Source: Luteimonas_C sp035250245
GTDB lineage: Bacteria; Pseudomonadota; Gammaproteobacteria; Xanthomonadales; Xanthomonadaceae
Assembly: GCA_035250245.1 (NCBI GenBank)
Contig: DATFFH010000075.1
Span: 1-64,000, forward strand
Direction of reading: 5' to 3'
DNA length: 64,000 nucleotides
Made by a program: the position numbers and the translations under genes. The notes below the pieces were generated by a model, which was given only the letters and a program-made list of their open reading frames with translations, was not told the origin of the DNA and did no database searches. Of the stretch, positions 26,971 through 39,300 are shown piece after piece; position 1 is the stretch's first letter; the number at the start of each line of letters is the position of its first letter.

Positions 26971-29330
26971 CTTCGCAGCCCGGGCCGTCTGCGAGCCCGC
27001 AGGTGTTTCCCGTCTTCCGGTCTTAGCCTGCTTTTCTCCAATCGCGTACCGCCCACCAGCACCAGCAGGCCCAGCGATGTCGCCAGCATCCATAACCACG
27101 GGCGTTGGTACCACGGCTGCGGATGCAGGATCCGCAGCTTCGCCGATGTCTGCGACCATGGACCGCCCTCCGTGCGCGCCTGCACTTCGAACAAGTGCTC
27201 GCCCCAGGGAATCGACGGATAGAGAATGCTGCGGTTCCGTCCGGCTTCCACCCAATCGCTGTCGAGCCCGGAAAGGCGGAAGCGGAAACGGGTTTCCTGC
27301 GGCCTGCTCAGGTTGATGGCGGCGTAGCGGATTTCCAGGTTGCGCGCGAACGATTTCAGCGTCAGCGCCGATCCGACGACATCCTGCGCAAGACCGGCGA
27401 CCGACACGTGTTCGATGTGCGGCCTGAGCGAGACCGCGCGGATCGGCGGTACATCCGCGGGATCGAGCGTGGCGAACCCTTCCACCAGCGAAAACCACAA
27501 GCGGCCCTGCGTATCGCGGTGGCAAGGCGAGGGAACGCCGCCGTTGATTTCCGCCGGCACCAATCCATCGTTCGCCGAATAGCCGATCGACTCGATCTCG
27601 GCTGCGGCTTCTTGCGGGGCCGGCAGCAAGGTGACGCCGCGATTGCCGGCCAGCCACAAACGTCCGCGGTCGTCGGCCAGGATGCACGACACCGTGTCGT
27701 CGATCAGCCCATTGTGGCTGTCGTAGCGATGCACTTTGCCGTTTTGGATGCGATTGAGACCGCCGCCATAAGTGCCCACCCAAAGCGCGCCGGTTTTATC
27801 GTCTTCGTACAAGGCGCGGGCAAAACGGGAAGACAGCCCTTCCCGCGGCGTCCACCGTTCGACGACCTTGTCGCCGACCAGCCGCAGCACGCCGCGGTCG
27901 CCCACGAACCAGCGGCCGCCCTTCGCGGCCGGAACGACGCTGTTGATGCTCATGTCGTCCAAAGCAGAGAGGCGGCGACGCGCGGCGATGCGTCCCTCGG
28001 CGCCGATCTCCAACTCGAACGTCGAATGCCCCGAACTGGCGAGGTAACGCCCCTCGTCGCCCTGCATATTGAATGAGGTTCCATTCTCCCAAGCCGCGAT
28101 TTGCTTCGGCTTGCCGTCCGCGACCCGCCCTAGCACGCCTCCCGACGTCCCCACCCACAGCACGCCTTCCCGATCCAATAGCAAACTGTTGACGCAGTCG
28201 TTATCCAGCGCGGGCTTGATCGGCAGTTTCTGCATCACGCCGTCGTGCCGCCTATGCAACAGCGGCCCGCAATCCGACCCGAACCATAGGCCGCCGAGCC
28301 CGTCCGAGATCACCGCACGACCCGCCACATTCGTTCGCAAGTGCGGGACCGATAGCAATCCGAACAAAGGTTTGCGCACGCGAAGCAGTCCCTTGCTGCC
28401 GCTACCAAGCCATAAATTCCCTTCGTCGTCCCACGCCAGGCTGGTGACGCCTACGGCCAGTTCGGGCACGTCGCGCCATGCCCCGGCATCGTCCTGACGC
28501 AGCACTTGTCCGGACTCCAATGACACCCACCACTGGCCGTCGGCACTGCGCGCGGCATAAGCGGGCCTACCGACGCCCAGCGGCCACCAGCGCCGGCGCA
28601 CGGGATCGTATCGGTACAATTCGCGCAGGCCGCCCACCAGCAGATCGTCATCGCTCCTCTTGAGCAATACGATGCTGTTATCGCCGGCGGGCAGCGGAAT
28701 CGGCTCAAGCTTCTGACCGGCCACGACCCACAGACCGCCGTATCCGCCCACATAGATGCGTCCTCGCCTGTCGCTGGCCAGGCGGCTGTAGCCGCTCCCT
28801 TCCGACCGCTGGAGCCACGCCGCCCGTTGGCTGGCCGGATCCATTTTCAACAGGCCCTTGTTGCTCGCGATCCAAAGCGACTTATCCGGCCCCTGCAGGA
28901 TGTCGTTGATCAGGCAGGTGCCGCCGCAAACGGGCAGATGTCGGAACGAACCTCGTTCGAATACGCTCAACCCCGCGTCTTGCGTGCCGATCCAAAGCCG
29001 CCCCGCGTCGTCCTCGTACAGCGCCAGGATGCGGTCGCTGGCAGGACCTGCGTACTGTCCGCCTTCCGGATCGGCTACATGTAGCGCGCTTTGACCCTTG
29101 AATACGGTGAACGTCAGGCCATCGAACCGGGCCAAGCCGCCGAAGGTGCCTATCCAAAGATACCCGTCGCGGGTTTGTACGACGGCGTTCACCCCCGAAG
29201 GCGGAAGCCCGTCGTCGCCTGTGAAAACCCGGATTCCGCTCTTCGATTCGAGCTGCGCTGGAGCCGATGCGAAAGCGGATGCCCACGCTGCGAGCATGCC
29301 GATGCCCAGCAACATCCGCCGAACTGTCAT
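26946..29330 (-). CDS. kinase-less two-component propeller / Y_Y_Y-domain membrane receptor
   Basis: Protein of 794 residues with an N-terminal signal anchor (MLLGIGMLAAWASAFASAPA), a periplasmic region of two seven-bladed propellers made of 'GxLWIGT.GGL' blades (for example DGYLWIGTFGGLARFDG, AGRLWIGTQDAGL, EGVLWVGTSGGVL, TGALWVGTYGGGL, RGRLWLAGNRG), a Y_Y_Y Ig-like domain (NLEIRYAAINLSRP, RFRLSGLDSDWVEAG, PWGEHLFEVQA), one transmembrane helix (PWLWMLATSLGLLVLVGG) and only about 35 basic cytoplasmic residues. In known relatives this sensor is joined to a histidine kinase, GGDEF or DNA-binding domain; here there is none. It follows the second response regulator by 114 bp and converges on the kinase gene. 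The ATG at 29330 (MTVRRML) is the best start; a further ATG lies five codons on. Confidence 0.9.
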   Translation of the reverse strand: MTVRRMLLGIGMLAAWASAFASAPAQLESKSGIRVFTGDDGLPPSGVNAVVQTRDGYLWIGTFGGLARFDGLTFTVFKGQSALHVADPEGGQYAGPASDRILALYEDDAGRLWIGTQDAGLSVFERGSFRHLPVCGGTCLINDILQGPDKSLWIASNKGLLKMDPASQRAAWLQRSEGSGYSRLASDRRGRIYVGGYGGLWVVAGQKLEPIPLPAGDNSIVLLKRSDDDLLVGGLRELYRYDPVRRRWWPLGVGRPAYAARSADGQWWVSLESGQVLRQDDAGAWRDVPELAVGVTSLAWDDEGNLWLGSGSKGLLRVRKPLFGLLSVPHLRTNVAGRAVISDGLGGLWFGSDCGPLLHRRHDGVMQKLPIKPALDNDCVNSLLLDREGVLWVGTSGGVLGRVADGKPKQIAAWENGTSFNMQGDEGRYLASSGHSTFELEIGAEGRIAARRRLSALDDMSINSVVPAAKGGRWFVGDRGVLRLVGDKVVERWTPREGLSSRFARALYEDDKTGALWVGTYGGGLNRIQNGKVHRYDSHNGLIDDTVSCILADDRGRLWLAGNRGVTLLPAPQEAAAEIESIGYSANDGLVPAEINGGVPSPCHRDTQGRLWFSLVEGFATLDPADVPPIRAVSLRPHIEHVSVAGLAQDVVGSALTLKSFARNLEIRYAAINLSRPQETRFRFRLSGLDSDWVEAGRNRSILYPSIPWGEHLFEVQARTEGGPWSQTSAKLRILHPQPWYQRPWLWMLATSLGLLVLVGGTRLEKSRLRPEDGKHLRARRRPGLRSYEAAGDQ

Positions 29331-29444
29331 TCCGATGCTCGCCGCAGCTCCCGCATCCGCGCCATTCTGCCCGAGGGCGGCCGCGCAAGAGCCGTCGGCC
29401 GTCACTTTTCGCAGAAGAGCCCCGTCGCCGATGCGCAGAGCCCG

Positions 29445-30158
29445 CTACCAGTTCAGCACGTAGCCGATGCTGCGCACGGCGCGCAGCGGAATGTCTTCTT
29501 TCGCCGCGGCGAGGCATTTCTTGCGCAAGCGGTAGATCGTCATGTCCAGGCGGTGCGGATCGAAATCCCGATCGTTCTTCGCCAGACGCGCGATCAGCGT
29601 CTCGCGTTTCACCGGCACACCGGGCGTGGCGGCCAGGATCGCCATCACCTCGCGTTCGGCCTGGTTCATCTCGATTTCGACGCCGCCGGGCGACAGGATG
29701 CACCAACTGCGCTCGTCCAGACGCCACTTGATGCGGTTCTGCGCGCCATCCGTGCCCGGAACGATGCGGCGAGCCAAGTTCCTCAGCGTGGTTGCCACCA
29801 GATCCATTTCCACCGGCTTGAACAGATACGCGTCGGCGCCCGCGAGCATTCCGCGCATCCGGTCCGGAGCGGAGTCGTATCCGGTCAGCATCACGATGCC
29901 CATCGAAGGCGACAGGCTGCGCAGATGCGCTGCGATGCCGAAGCCGTCCTCGTCCGGCAGGCCCACATCCAGCAGCACCAGGTCGAAGGTGCGAACCGTC
30001 ATCGCCCGATAAAGCTCCAGCGCGCTCGCCATGCCGACGGCATCGAAGCCGGACCGGATCAAGCCCGGAACCAGCACGTCTTCCCGAAGTTCCTGGTTGT
30101 CCTCCACCACCGCCAGCGCGGGCGGCTTGTCGGCTTCGGGTGAACGGGCGTTATTCAT
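29445..30158 (-). CDS. OmpR-family response regulator, paralogue of the one at 24706
   Basis: Receiver plus winged-helix regulator of 237 residues. It has a normal acidic pair (VVEDNQE), phospho-site D64 in VLLDVGLPDEDG, VMLTGYDS and LFKPVEMD, and a C-terminal DNA-binding domain ending RAVRSIGYVLNW. It aligns along its length with the regulator at 24706-25407 (shared VPGLxxxGFDA and HRLxMxxxRLRxK), so the pair arose by duplication. The ATG at 30158 lacks a good ribosome-binding site; an ATG at 30215, with AGGCGG before it, would add 19 residues and may be the real start. It is the first gene of a two-gene unit with the propeller receptor and lies next to the giant autotransporter gene. Confidence 0.88.
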   Translation of the reverse strand: MNNARSPEADKPPALAVVEDNQELREDVLVPGLIRSGFDAVGMASALELYRAMTVRTFDLVLLDVGLPDEDGFGIAAHLRSLSPSMGIVMLTGYDSAPDRMRGMLAGADAYLFKPVEMDLVATTLRNLARRIVPGTDGAQNRIKWRLDERSWCILSPGGVEIEMNQAEREVMAILAATPGVPVKRETLIARLAKNDRDFDPHRLDMTIYRLRKKCLAAAKEDIPLRAVRSIGYVLNW

Positions 30159-30326
30159 CGGTCGAACATTGCCGTAGAAGATCGCCATGATGATGCGGCC
30201 GTCGGGAAATCGCATCGGCCGCCTGAAAGCATAGCCCGTTCGCCGAAAAATCTACATGCGCCGCGAATGGACACGCCCCGAGCATCGCTATGCCCATCCT
30301 CCTGCGCATGCAACCGGCCCTGGAAA

Positions 30327-30358
30327 CCTCGCGGCGTGGGCCGGCCCACGCCGCGAGG
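30327..30358 (-). terminator. perfect palindrome terminator after the giant autotransporter
   Basis: CCTCGCGGCGTGGGCC and its exact complement abut (16-bp arms, no spacer), 12 bp after the autotransporter stop codon. On the minus strand the stem is followed by TTTCC, a weak T tract, so it is probably a rho-independent-like terminator or 3' stabiliser. The rest of 30159-30369 shows nothing else I can name. Confidence 0.7.
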
Positions 30359-30369
30359 CGGATCGTTCC

Positions 30370-33300
30370 TTACCAGCGTACGCGCATCCCCAGATTCATT
30401 CCGCGCTGTTCGTAATCGCTGCCTTGCAAATCCTGGCCGATCGAGATCACTCCGAAGAAACTGACGTTGCGGTCGATTGCGGCTTCCACGCCGACGTCCA
30501 GGTTCGCCGAGGTGCCCAGGTCATGACCCGGGAACGCGCTGGGCGCGACACCGGATTGGGCGACGCGCAAGCCGTTGTCCTTGCCGGCGAACGCGTTCTG
30601 CACGGCGAGGGTCGCCCACGGCCGGATCTGGGCGCCGCCTGCGGTGGCGATGGTCTTTTCCACCCGCAAAGCGGCGCGCGCCGATGCGACCAGATCGTCG
30701 TCGAAAGCCAGCTGGCGACCGGCCGCGTCGGTCCTGTCGTCCCAACGCACTCGGCTTCCCGACAGTTGCAGCTGGGGTTCCAGCATCCAGCCGTTGTCCA
30801 AGCGGTAGCGGTGACCGTAGCGCGCGCTCAAGGTGAGCGTGTCGGCGTCGATGCGGTCGGCAAAACCGTCCGCCGTACGCACTTCCGCGCGCGGGCGCTG
30901 GCCGCTGAGCACCAGGTCGACGTAGTTGCCGTTGTTCCACTCGCTGGTGCCGTACAGGCCTATGATCGGCGTGTCGAGATCGATGCGCGCCGGGCCCATG
31001 CCTGCGACCGCGCTCGAATTGACGCCCGTCGCCCAGTAGACGCTGTGCATGTAGCCGAGATAGGCGCCGCCGCGCAGGACCGAGCGTTCGCGCTCGGCGA
31101 TGCCGTCGATGCCGACATACAAACCGGTGTCGTCGCCGGTTACTTCGAAGCCGGGATCGGCGCCGAGTTCGACTTCCGTCGCGGACGTGGCGACCCATAC
31201 CCCGCGACAATCGTCGATGAAATCGTTGCCTGCGGTTTCGTTGCGCGCTTCGCCGCAGCGTGGGCGCTCGGCGCCGCGCGCGCCCGCCAGGCGTTGGTGC
31301 GCCAGGTCGTCGCCGCGCTGGCTCATCAACGCGCCCAGGCCCGGCAGCGCGCCGTAGCCGGCGATCTCGGGCAGCACGTCGGTGCCGCCTTCGCCGGTGG
31401 TCAGGTACCAGCTGCGATCGCCCTGCTGCCCGAATTCCCACGCGAACGGACTGCCATCCAGGCGCACCGCGCCGTCGGCCGAATCGGGCGCGAACTCGCC
31501 GGCTGTCGCAAGATCGTCGTTCGGGCTGGAGATCACCCGAATCGACGACGTGCCGGCGGCCGGACTGCTGCCGTCGCTGGCGAAGATCACGCGCGTGGTG
31601 CCGGTGACGTCGCCGGCGATATCCAATCCGCCTGAAGCGGCGCTACCGGGCGAGACCGTCAACGTCAGCGCACCGCCATTGGCGGAGTAGCCGCCGCTGA
31701 TCGCGAGACGGTTCGCGCCTACTTCGATCGAACCCGCGTTCTCCACGCTGCCGACGATGGACGCGCCGGCGTTGGCGGCCAATCGGGAGCTGCCGTCGAT
31801 CGCCAACACGCCGGGCAGGAACGAGGTGCCGAGGTTCAAAGCGCTGTCGTTGAGCAATTCGACCCGCTCCCAACCGGCCAAGCCTGCGGCGTTGCCATCG
31901 TCGAGATCCAATCCGCTGAAGCTGATCAGATCCGCGTCGCCGGCGCCGCCGTTCGCGCCGATCAGACCGCTGATATCGCCGCCGACGAAACGCGCCGTGT
32001 CGTTGCCCGCACCGAATGCGAGCGCACCGCGCACGGTGCCCATCGACGTGAAGCTGTCGTCGCCGGCGGTGCCGCTGTACTTGCCGGCGATCTGCAATGT
32101 GGCGCCGGCCGCGACGGAGCTGTTGCGCGCCTCGATGCTGCCGCCGGAGGCCACGTTCAGCGTGCCCGCGTTGATGTTGACCGTGCTGAAGTCCGAGCTC
32201 GCCGGTCCGTTGATGTCCAGCGTGCCCGCGCCGGTCTTGCTCAGCGTCTCGAAGCCCTGCACGGCGCCCAGGTCGGCGTTGGTGGCGATATCGGTGTTGA
32301 ACGTGTCGTTGCCCGCGCCTGCGACGACGGTGCCGACGATGTTCGTGCCGTCGTGGATGGTCAGCGTGTCGTTGCCGTCGCCCAGCGAGAACGTACCGGT
32401 GCCGATATCCAAAGTTCCGGATACGTCGAGCACGTCGTCTCCTGCGCCAAGATCGCCGGTGGCGAGCAACGTGCCTGCCACGTTCACCCTATTGACGCCA
32501 GCGCTGCCGGTAAGCGTCGCTGCGCCGCTGGCGCCCTGCAGCGAACCGTCGACGTCGAGCGTGGTGCCGTCCGCCAAGGCGACGGTCGGTGTGGTCAGGC
32601 TACCCGCTACGATCAGCGTGCCCTCGTTGACCGAGGTGCCGCTGGTGAAGCTGGCGGCACCGTTCAGCGTGGCTCCGCCCGCGCCTTCTTTTTGCAGCGA
32701 TTCGAAGTTTGTCGTCTGAGCGGCATCGAAAATCATAGCCGTAGTGGTGTCGAGCATGACGGTATCGGTGTCCGCGCCGCCATCGACGATAGCGGCCAGC
32801 GTCGCGCCGTCCTGCAGCGTCAGTGTGTCGTCGCCGCCGCACATCGCGACGACCCCCGATCCGGAGACCGTGCCGGCCACCGTCATCGTGTCGTTGCCGG
32901 CGCCGCAGCCGAAGCTGCCGTCGACGTTGAGTGTGGCGCCGTCGGCGACCACGGTGTTCAACGTCGTGCCTGCCGTGGCCACCACGCTGGCGGCGGCGTC
33001 GATGTTCAGCGTGCCGCCTTCCACTTCCACGTTCTGCAGGTCGGTGGCACCGGGGCCGCTGATGTTCAGCGTGCCGCTGCCGCGCTTGGTCACGCCTTCG
33101 AAATTGGCCAACGCGCCGAACGCCGCGGTGCCGTTGATGTCGTAGACGCGGCTGTCCATGCCGGCGCCGCCGTCGATGGTGCCCAGCACCACCGTGCCGT
33201 CGTGTACGACGAAATCGTCGTCGCCGTCGCCCAGCGCGAACGTGCCGCCGTCTGTGTCCAGCATGCCGGCGACGTCGAGCACGTCGTTGCCCGCACCGAG

Positions 33301-36300
33301 ATCGCCGGCCGCGATCGCCGTGCCGGCGATGTTCACCGTCTGCACGCCCGCGCCGCCGGTGATCGCGGCAGCCGAGCCGCCCGTGCCCTCCAGATGGCCG
33401 TCGACGTTGAGCATCGTGTCGCCGCCCATCGCCACGGTCGGCGTGGACAGATCGCCAGCAACCGTCAGCGTGCCGCCGTTGAGCGCAGTGCCTCCGCCGA
33501 AGGATGCCGTGCCGGTGAGCGTGGCTTCGCCGGCATTGTCTTTCTGCAGGAACTCGAAGTTGGCCACGTTGTCCGCATCGAAATCCATCGCGGCGGCGTT
33601 GTTCAGCACCACTCTGTCGCCCGTGCCGTGGATGCCGCCATCGATCGCTCCGGCGAGGCCGCCGAGGTCCGCGCCGTCTTCCAGAGTGAGGACGTCGTCG
33701 CCGTCGCCGAGCGCGATGTCGCCGCTGCCGCTTACCGCGCCCGCCACCGTCAACGAATCGTTGCCTGCCGAACCGCTGTAGCGGCCATCGACGTTGAGCG
33801 TAGTGCCATTGGCTACGGTACCGGCGACCACGCCATCGATCGCGCCGTTGACGCCGATATCCAATGTGCCGCCCGCGACGTTCACTGCGGTGAAAGCGGA
33901 TGCGGCGGCTCCGGCGACGACCAGCGTACCGATGCCGGTCTTGTTCAAGGTTTCGAAGTTCACCGCACCGCCCAGGGTGGCGGTGCCGGCGATATCGGAG
34001 ACGAAGGTGTCGTTGCCCGCGCCGCCATCGACCGGTCCGGCGAGGCCGGACAGATCGGCGCCGTCCTGGATTGTGAAGGTGTCGTCGCCGTCGAGCATGT
34101 CGATCGCGCTCGTGCCAGTGACGGTGCCCGCCACGGTGAACTGGTCGGCGCCCGCAGTGAAACCGAACGCACCATCGATATTCAACGTGGCGCCGCTGGC
34201 TACGGTGGCGTTCCGCACGCCGGCAATGCTGCCGGCGATGCCGATGTCGAGCAGGCCGCCTTCCACATTGACCGTGCTGAAGCTCGACGCAGCCGGGCCG
34301 GCGACGACCAGCGTGCCGATGTTGGTCTTGGTCAGCGTTTCGAAATCGACCGCGCCGCCGAGCGTGGCATTGCCCGCAAGATCGGCCACGAAAGTATCCG
34401 TACCGGCACCGCCGCTGACCGGTTCCGGCGCAAGGCCGGACAGGTTCGCGCCGTCCTGGAGAGTGAAAGTGTCGTCGCCCGCGCCCAGATCGATGCGGCC
34501 CGTGTTGGGTGCGCCCGTGCTGACCACGGTGCCGGCGACGGTGAACGTGTCGTTGCCCGCGGTACCGCCGTAGACGGCGCCGTCGGCAAGTTCAAGCGTG
34601 GCGCCGGACAGGATCGTGGTGTTGTTCGCCGCGATGCTGCCGGTGCCGGTCATGCGCAAGACGCCGTCGTTGATATCCACATCAATGAAGCTGGACGCGC
34701 CATGGATTTCCAGCGTGCCCAGGCCCGATTTGCCCAGCGACTCGAAGCCGAGCAGGCTTCCCAACGATGCGGTGCTGCCTGCGCCGATGTTGGCATCCAG
34801 CGTATCGTTGCCCATGCCGCCGTCGATCGTGGCTTGGCTTGCATCCGTGGCGTCGTAAATATTGAACGTATCGTCGCCCGCTCCCAGCGAGAAGACGCCG
34901 CCGTCGGTATCGACAGTCCCGATCACGTCGAGGGTGTCGTTGCCATCGCCCAGATCGCCGGTCGCGGTCAAAGTCGCGCCACCCGCCACGGTCACCGTGT
35001 TGGTGCCGCCGCTGCCGGTGATCGCCGTCGCGCCACCGGTTCCTTGCAGCGAACCGTCGACATTCAGCGTCGTGTTGTCGGCCATCGCCAAAGTCGGCGT
35101 GGAAAGATCGCCGGCCACCGTCAGCACGCCTGCGTTGAGCAGCGTTCCACCGGTGTAGATGGAGGTTCCGACCAGCGTCGCGGCGCCGATGTTGTCCTTC
35201 TGCAGGATCTCGAAATTGACGGTATTGCCGCCGCCGAACATCATCGAACCTGCGTTGTTCAGCACCACGCGGTCGGCGGTGCTCTGCGCGCCGCCGTCGA
35301 TGGTGTTGGCCAGCACAACGCCGTCGTTGAGCGTCAAGGTGTCGTTGCCGTCGCAGAGGTTGACGGTGCCGGTGCCGGATACCATGCCGGACACCGTCAT
35401 CGTGTCGTCGCCAGCGCTGCAGCCGAACTGGCCGTTCACGTTCAAGGTGGCACCCGCGCCGACGACGGTGGACAAACTTTCGCCAGGCTTGCCGACCACG
35501 CTCGCAGCCGCGCCGACGTTCAACGTACCGCCCAGCACTTCCACTTCCTGCAGATCGGTCGCGCCCGGACCGTTGATGTTGAGCGTGCCGGTGCCGGTCT
35601 TGGTCACACCTTCGAAGTTCAGCAGCGCGCCGAGATCGGCGGTGGTATTGATGTCGTAGGTGCGGCTGTCCAGGCCGGCGCCGCCATCGATGGTGCCGAT
35701 GATCTGCGTGCCGTCGTGAATCACGAAATTGTCGTCGCCGTCGCCCAGATTGAACACGCCGCCGGCGACGTCCAGCGTGCCGGACACGTCCAGCGTGTCG
35801 TTGCCGCCGCCAAGGTTGCCGGTCGCCAAGGCCGTGCCGGTGATATGGATGGCTTGAGCGCCCGCGTCGCCGAGGACGTTGGCTGCCGAACCCGCGGCGA
35901 GGCCTTGCAAGCTGCCCGCGACGTTGAATGTGGTGCCGTTCGCCGCAACCACCGTCGGCGTAGCGAGGGTCGCGCCCGCGCCCACTGTCAGGATACCGCC
36001 GTTGAAGCCGATGCCGACGCCGCCGCTGTACGACTGGCTGCCGATCAGCGTCGCCTCTCCGGTGTTCTCTTTCTCCAGGAACTCGAAACCGGTCAGGTTG
36101 ACGGGACCGAAACTCAATGCCGCCGCGTTGTTCAGTGTGATGCTGTCGCCGACGATGCCGGCACCGCCGCTGATCGTGCCGGCGAAGCCGCTGAAGTCGG
36201 CGCCGTCGTTGACGGTCAGGACGTCGTCGCCGCCGCACAGGTCGATCGTACCGCCGCCGGTCACCGCAGCCGACACCGACATCGTATCGTTCTGGCTGCC

Positions 36301-39300
36301 GCAGCCGAAGCTGCCGTCAACACTCAGCGTCGCGCCGCTACCAACCACGGTGTGCAGCGCGCTGCCGGCGGTCGCCACCACACTGGCGCCCGCCCCGATG
36401 TTCAGCGTGCCGCCCAGCACCTGCACGCCCTGCAGGTCGGTCGCACCCGGGCCGTTGATGTTCAGCGTGCCGGTGCCGGTCTTGGTCACGCCTTCGAAGT
36501 TCAACAGCGTGCCGAGATCGGCAGTGGTGTTGATGTCGTAGGTGCGGCTGTCGAGGCCGGCGCCGCCATCAATGGTGCCGTTGACGACGGTACCGTCATG
36601 CACCAAGAAATTATCGTCGCCGTCGCCTAGATTGAAGACGCTACCGAGGATATCCAGCGTGCCGGACACATCCAGCGTGTCGTTGCCGACGCCCAGATCG
36701 CCGGTCAATGCTGCCGTGCCGTTGACCGTTACAACTTGCTCGCCGTCGGCGACCGAGATCGCCGCCGCTGTGCCGCCGGCCCCCTGCAGACTGCCGTCGA
36801 CGATAAGCGTGGTGTCCTCGTCCATGTACACCTGCGGCGTGGTCAGATCGCCGTCGATGTCCAGCGTTCCCGCCAGTATCGCCGTGTTGTTCGCGAAGCT
36901 CTGGCTGCCGGTCATCGTCGCGGTGCCGGTGCTGCGCTTGATCAGCTGTTCGAAGCCCGCCGTCTTGCTGCCGTCGAAACTCAAAGCCGAGGCGTTCTCC
37001 AGAACCAGGGTGTCGTTGACGACCTGCGCGCCGGCATCGATGCCGCTGCCGGCCAGGACGGCGCCGTCGTACAGCGTGACGATGTCGTCCGCGGAGCCAA
37101 GATTCAGCGTGCCGGGGCCGGTGTTCAGTGTGCCTGACAGGAAGACCGTATCGCTGCCGGCGCCCAAATCGCCGGTGGCAACCAGCATGCCGCCTGAGGC
37201 TACGTTAATCGTATTGATACCCGTGCTGCCGGTCAGTACCGCGGTGGTGCCGCCCGCGCCCTGCAGGATGCCGTTGACGTTGAGAACGGTGTCGTTAGCC
37301 ATCGTGACTGCCGGCGCGATCAGGCTGTCGGTATTCCCAGCGCCTGCGTTCAACGTGCCGCCTTGCAGCTGCACGCCTGCGCTGTAGTTGTGGCCGCCGG
37401 TCAAGGTCAGCGCGCCGGAGTTCTGCTTGATCAAGCTCTCGAAACCGGTGTAGTCCGCTCCGCCGAGCGTCATCGCCGACGTATTGTTCACTTGCAAGGT
37501 ATCGGCACCCGCTCCGGCAGCAACGCCGCCGGCGATCGAAGCGCCTTCGTTGAGCGCCAGCAAGTCGTCGCCGGCCCCCAGGCCCAGCACGCCCGAGCCC
37601 GTGTCCAGCATGCCGAACAAGTTCACCGTATCGCTGCCACCGCCCAGGTCGCCGTTCGCACGCAGCGTGCCGCCGGCATTGACGTTGATCGTGCTGTCGC
37701 CGGCATCGCCGGTCATGGCGCTTGCCGCGCCGCCGGCCGCCTGGACGGTGCCGCTGACATCCAAAGTCGAGCCCGCATTCATCGCGATGGTCGGCGTGGT
37801 CAGCGAGCCGCCTGCCTGCACTTGCAGCGTGCCGTTGCCCATGGCGGCCGCGCCGGTGGTGAGGTTGCTGCCGCCAGCGATCTGCAGCGTGCCGGCATTC
37901 ACACCCGTCACGCCGCCGATGGTGTTGTTGGCCGCCGTGAGCACCGTCGTACCGGTGCCCATCTGGGCGATGTTGCCGGCGCCGCTGAGTTCGCCGGAGA
38001 AATTGAAGGTATCCGAGCGGTTGAACGACAGCGTCGAGGTCGAATTCACCACGATCACGTTGCCGGTGCCGGCATTGCCCGAAGTGCCGCCGTTGCCGAC
38101 GATCAGGTTGCCGTCGTTGATGACGGTATTGCCGCTGTAGCTGTTGTTGCCGGTCAGCACCCAGGTGCCAGAATCATTCTTGGCCAGCGTGGTCTTGCCG
38201 GCGGCGGCGTTCTGGTCGACGATGGTGCCGCCCATCGTGTTGAGGCCGGTGTTGGTGCCGCCCAGCGCCAGCGTGCGCGCGCCTGCCGCGCTGAAGCCGG
38301 CCGAACCGGTGTTGCTGAAGACGATCGCGCCGGTGCCCGAGGATTCGATGAAGCTCACGCCGGTGGACAGCGTGAACAGACGATCGGTCGTGTCGCCCGC
38401 GCCCGTGTAGCGCAGGGTCGAGTTGTTGCCGATGACCAGGTTGCCGGCGCCCGAGGTCGACATGCCGATCGAACTCGCGACGCCACCGTTGGAGAGCTTG
38501 TCCACGCCCAGCACACCGCCGCTGATCGTGGTGCGGCCGGTATAGGTGCTGGCCGCGTTATTCAGGATCCAGGTGCCGGTGCCTTCCTTGATGAACGCGG
38601 TCGTGCCGCCCGCCGCGTTGTCGATCCGGGCCGCGAGCGAGTTGTCGTCGGTATTGATGCCGCCGAGCACGAGCGTGCGGTTGCCGCTCCCGGAAAATAC
38701 GACCGGCGCGGTGCTGGTGAAATGGATCGCGCCGGTGCCGTACGCTTCCAGCCACCCATTGCCCGCGCCCACGGTGAACTGGCGGTCGGTGCTGCCGCCG
38801 CTGCCGAGATAACGCAACCGTCCGCCGTTCAGCACCAGGTTGGCGGCCGCGCTGCTGGAAGCGCCGAGGCCGCTGTTCAGGCCGCCGTCGGCCAGGCAAT
38901 CGACCATCAGCCAGCCGCCGTTGATCGTGGTACTGCCCGTGTAGGTGTTGTTGCAACCTGAGAACTGCTGCAGGCTGCCGCCGTTCTTTACGATGCCGCC
39001 AGTGCCGCTGATGACGCCGGCGTAATTGACGGCAGCGCCGTTGCCGATTGCGCCCGCGCCGTTGGTGATGGTCAGCGTATTGCCGCCCAGCGCGATATTG
39101 CCCACGCTCGGAGCATCGGCATTGACGACGCTGTCGTCGATCCAGAACGCGCTGGTGTCGAAACCGCCCAGATCGAACAAGGTGCCCGCCAGCCCCATCC
39201 GCAGGCCGCTGCTGCCGATCGCCTGCGCCGAACCGGCCCGCAACGTTCCTTCGGAAATTTGCGTGGTGCCCGAATAGGTGTTGGCACCGGATAGAACCAG

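Noticed and set aside
32353..36630. A 1425-codon open frame on the plus strand opposite the giant autotransporter (and similar long ones at 16324-19152 and 19162-21126).
   Set aside because: They mirror the repeat of the real minus-strand genes, have skewed low-complexity composition, no ribosome-binding site, no known domain, and no signal in neighbouring sequence.
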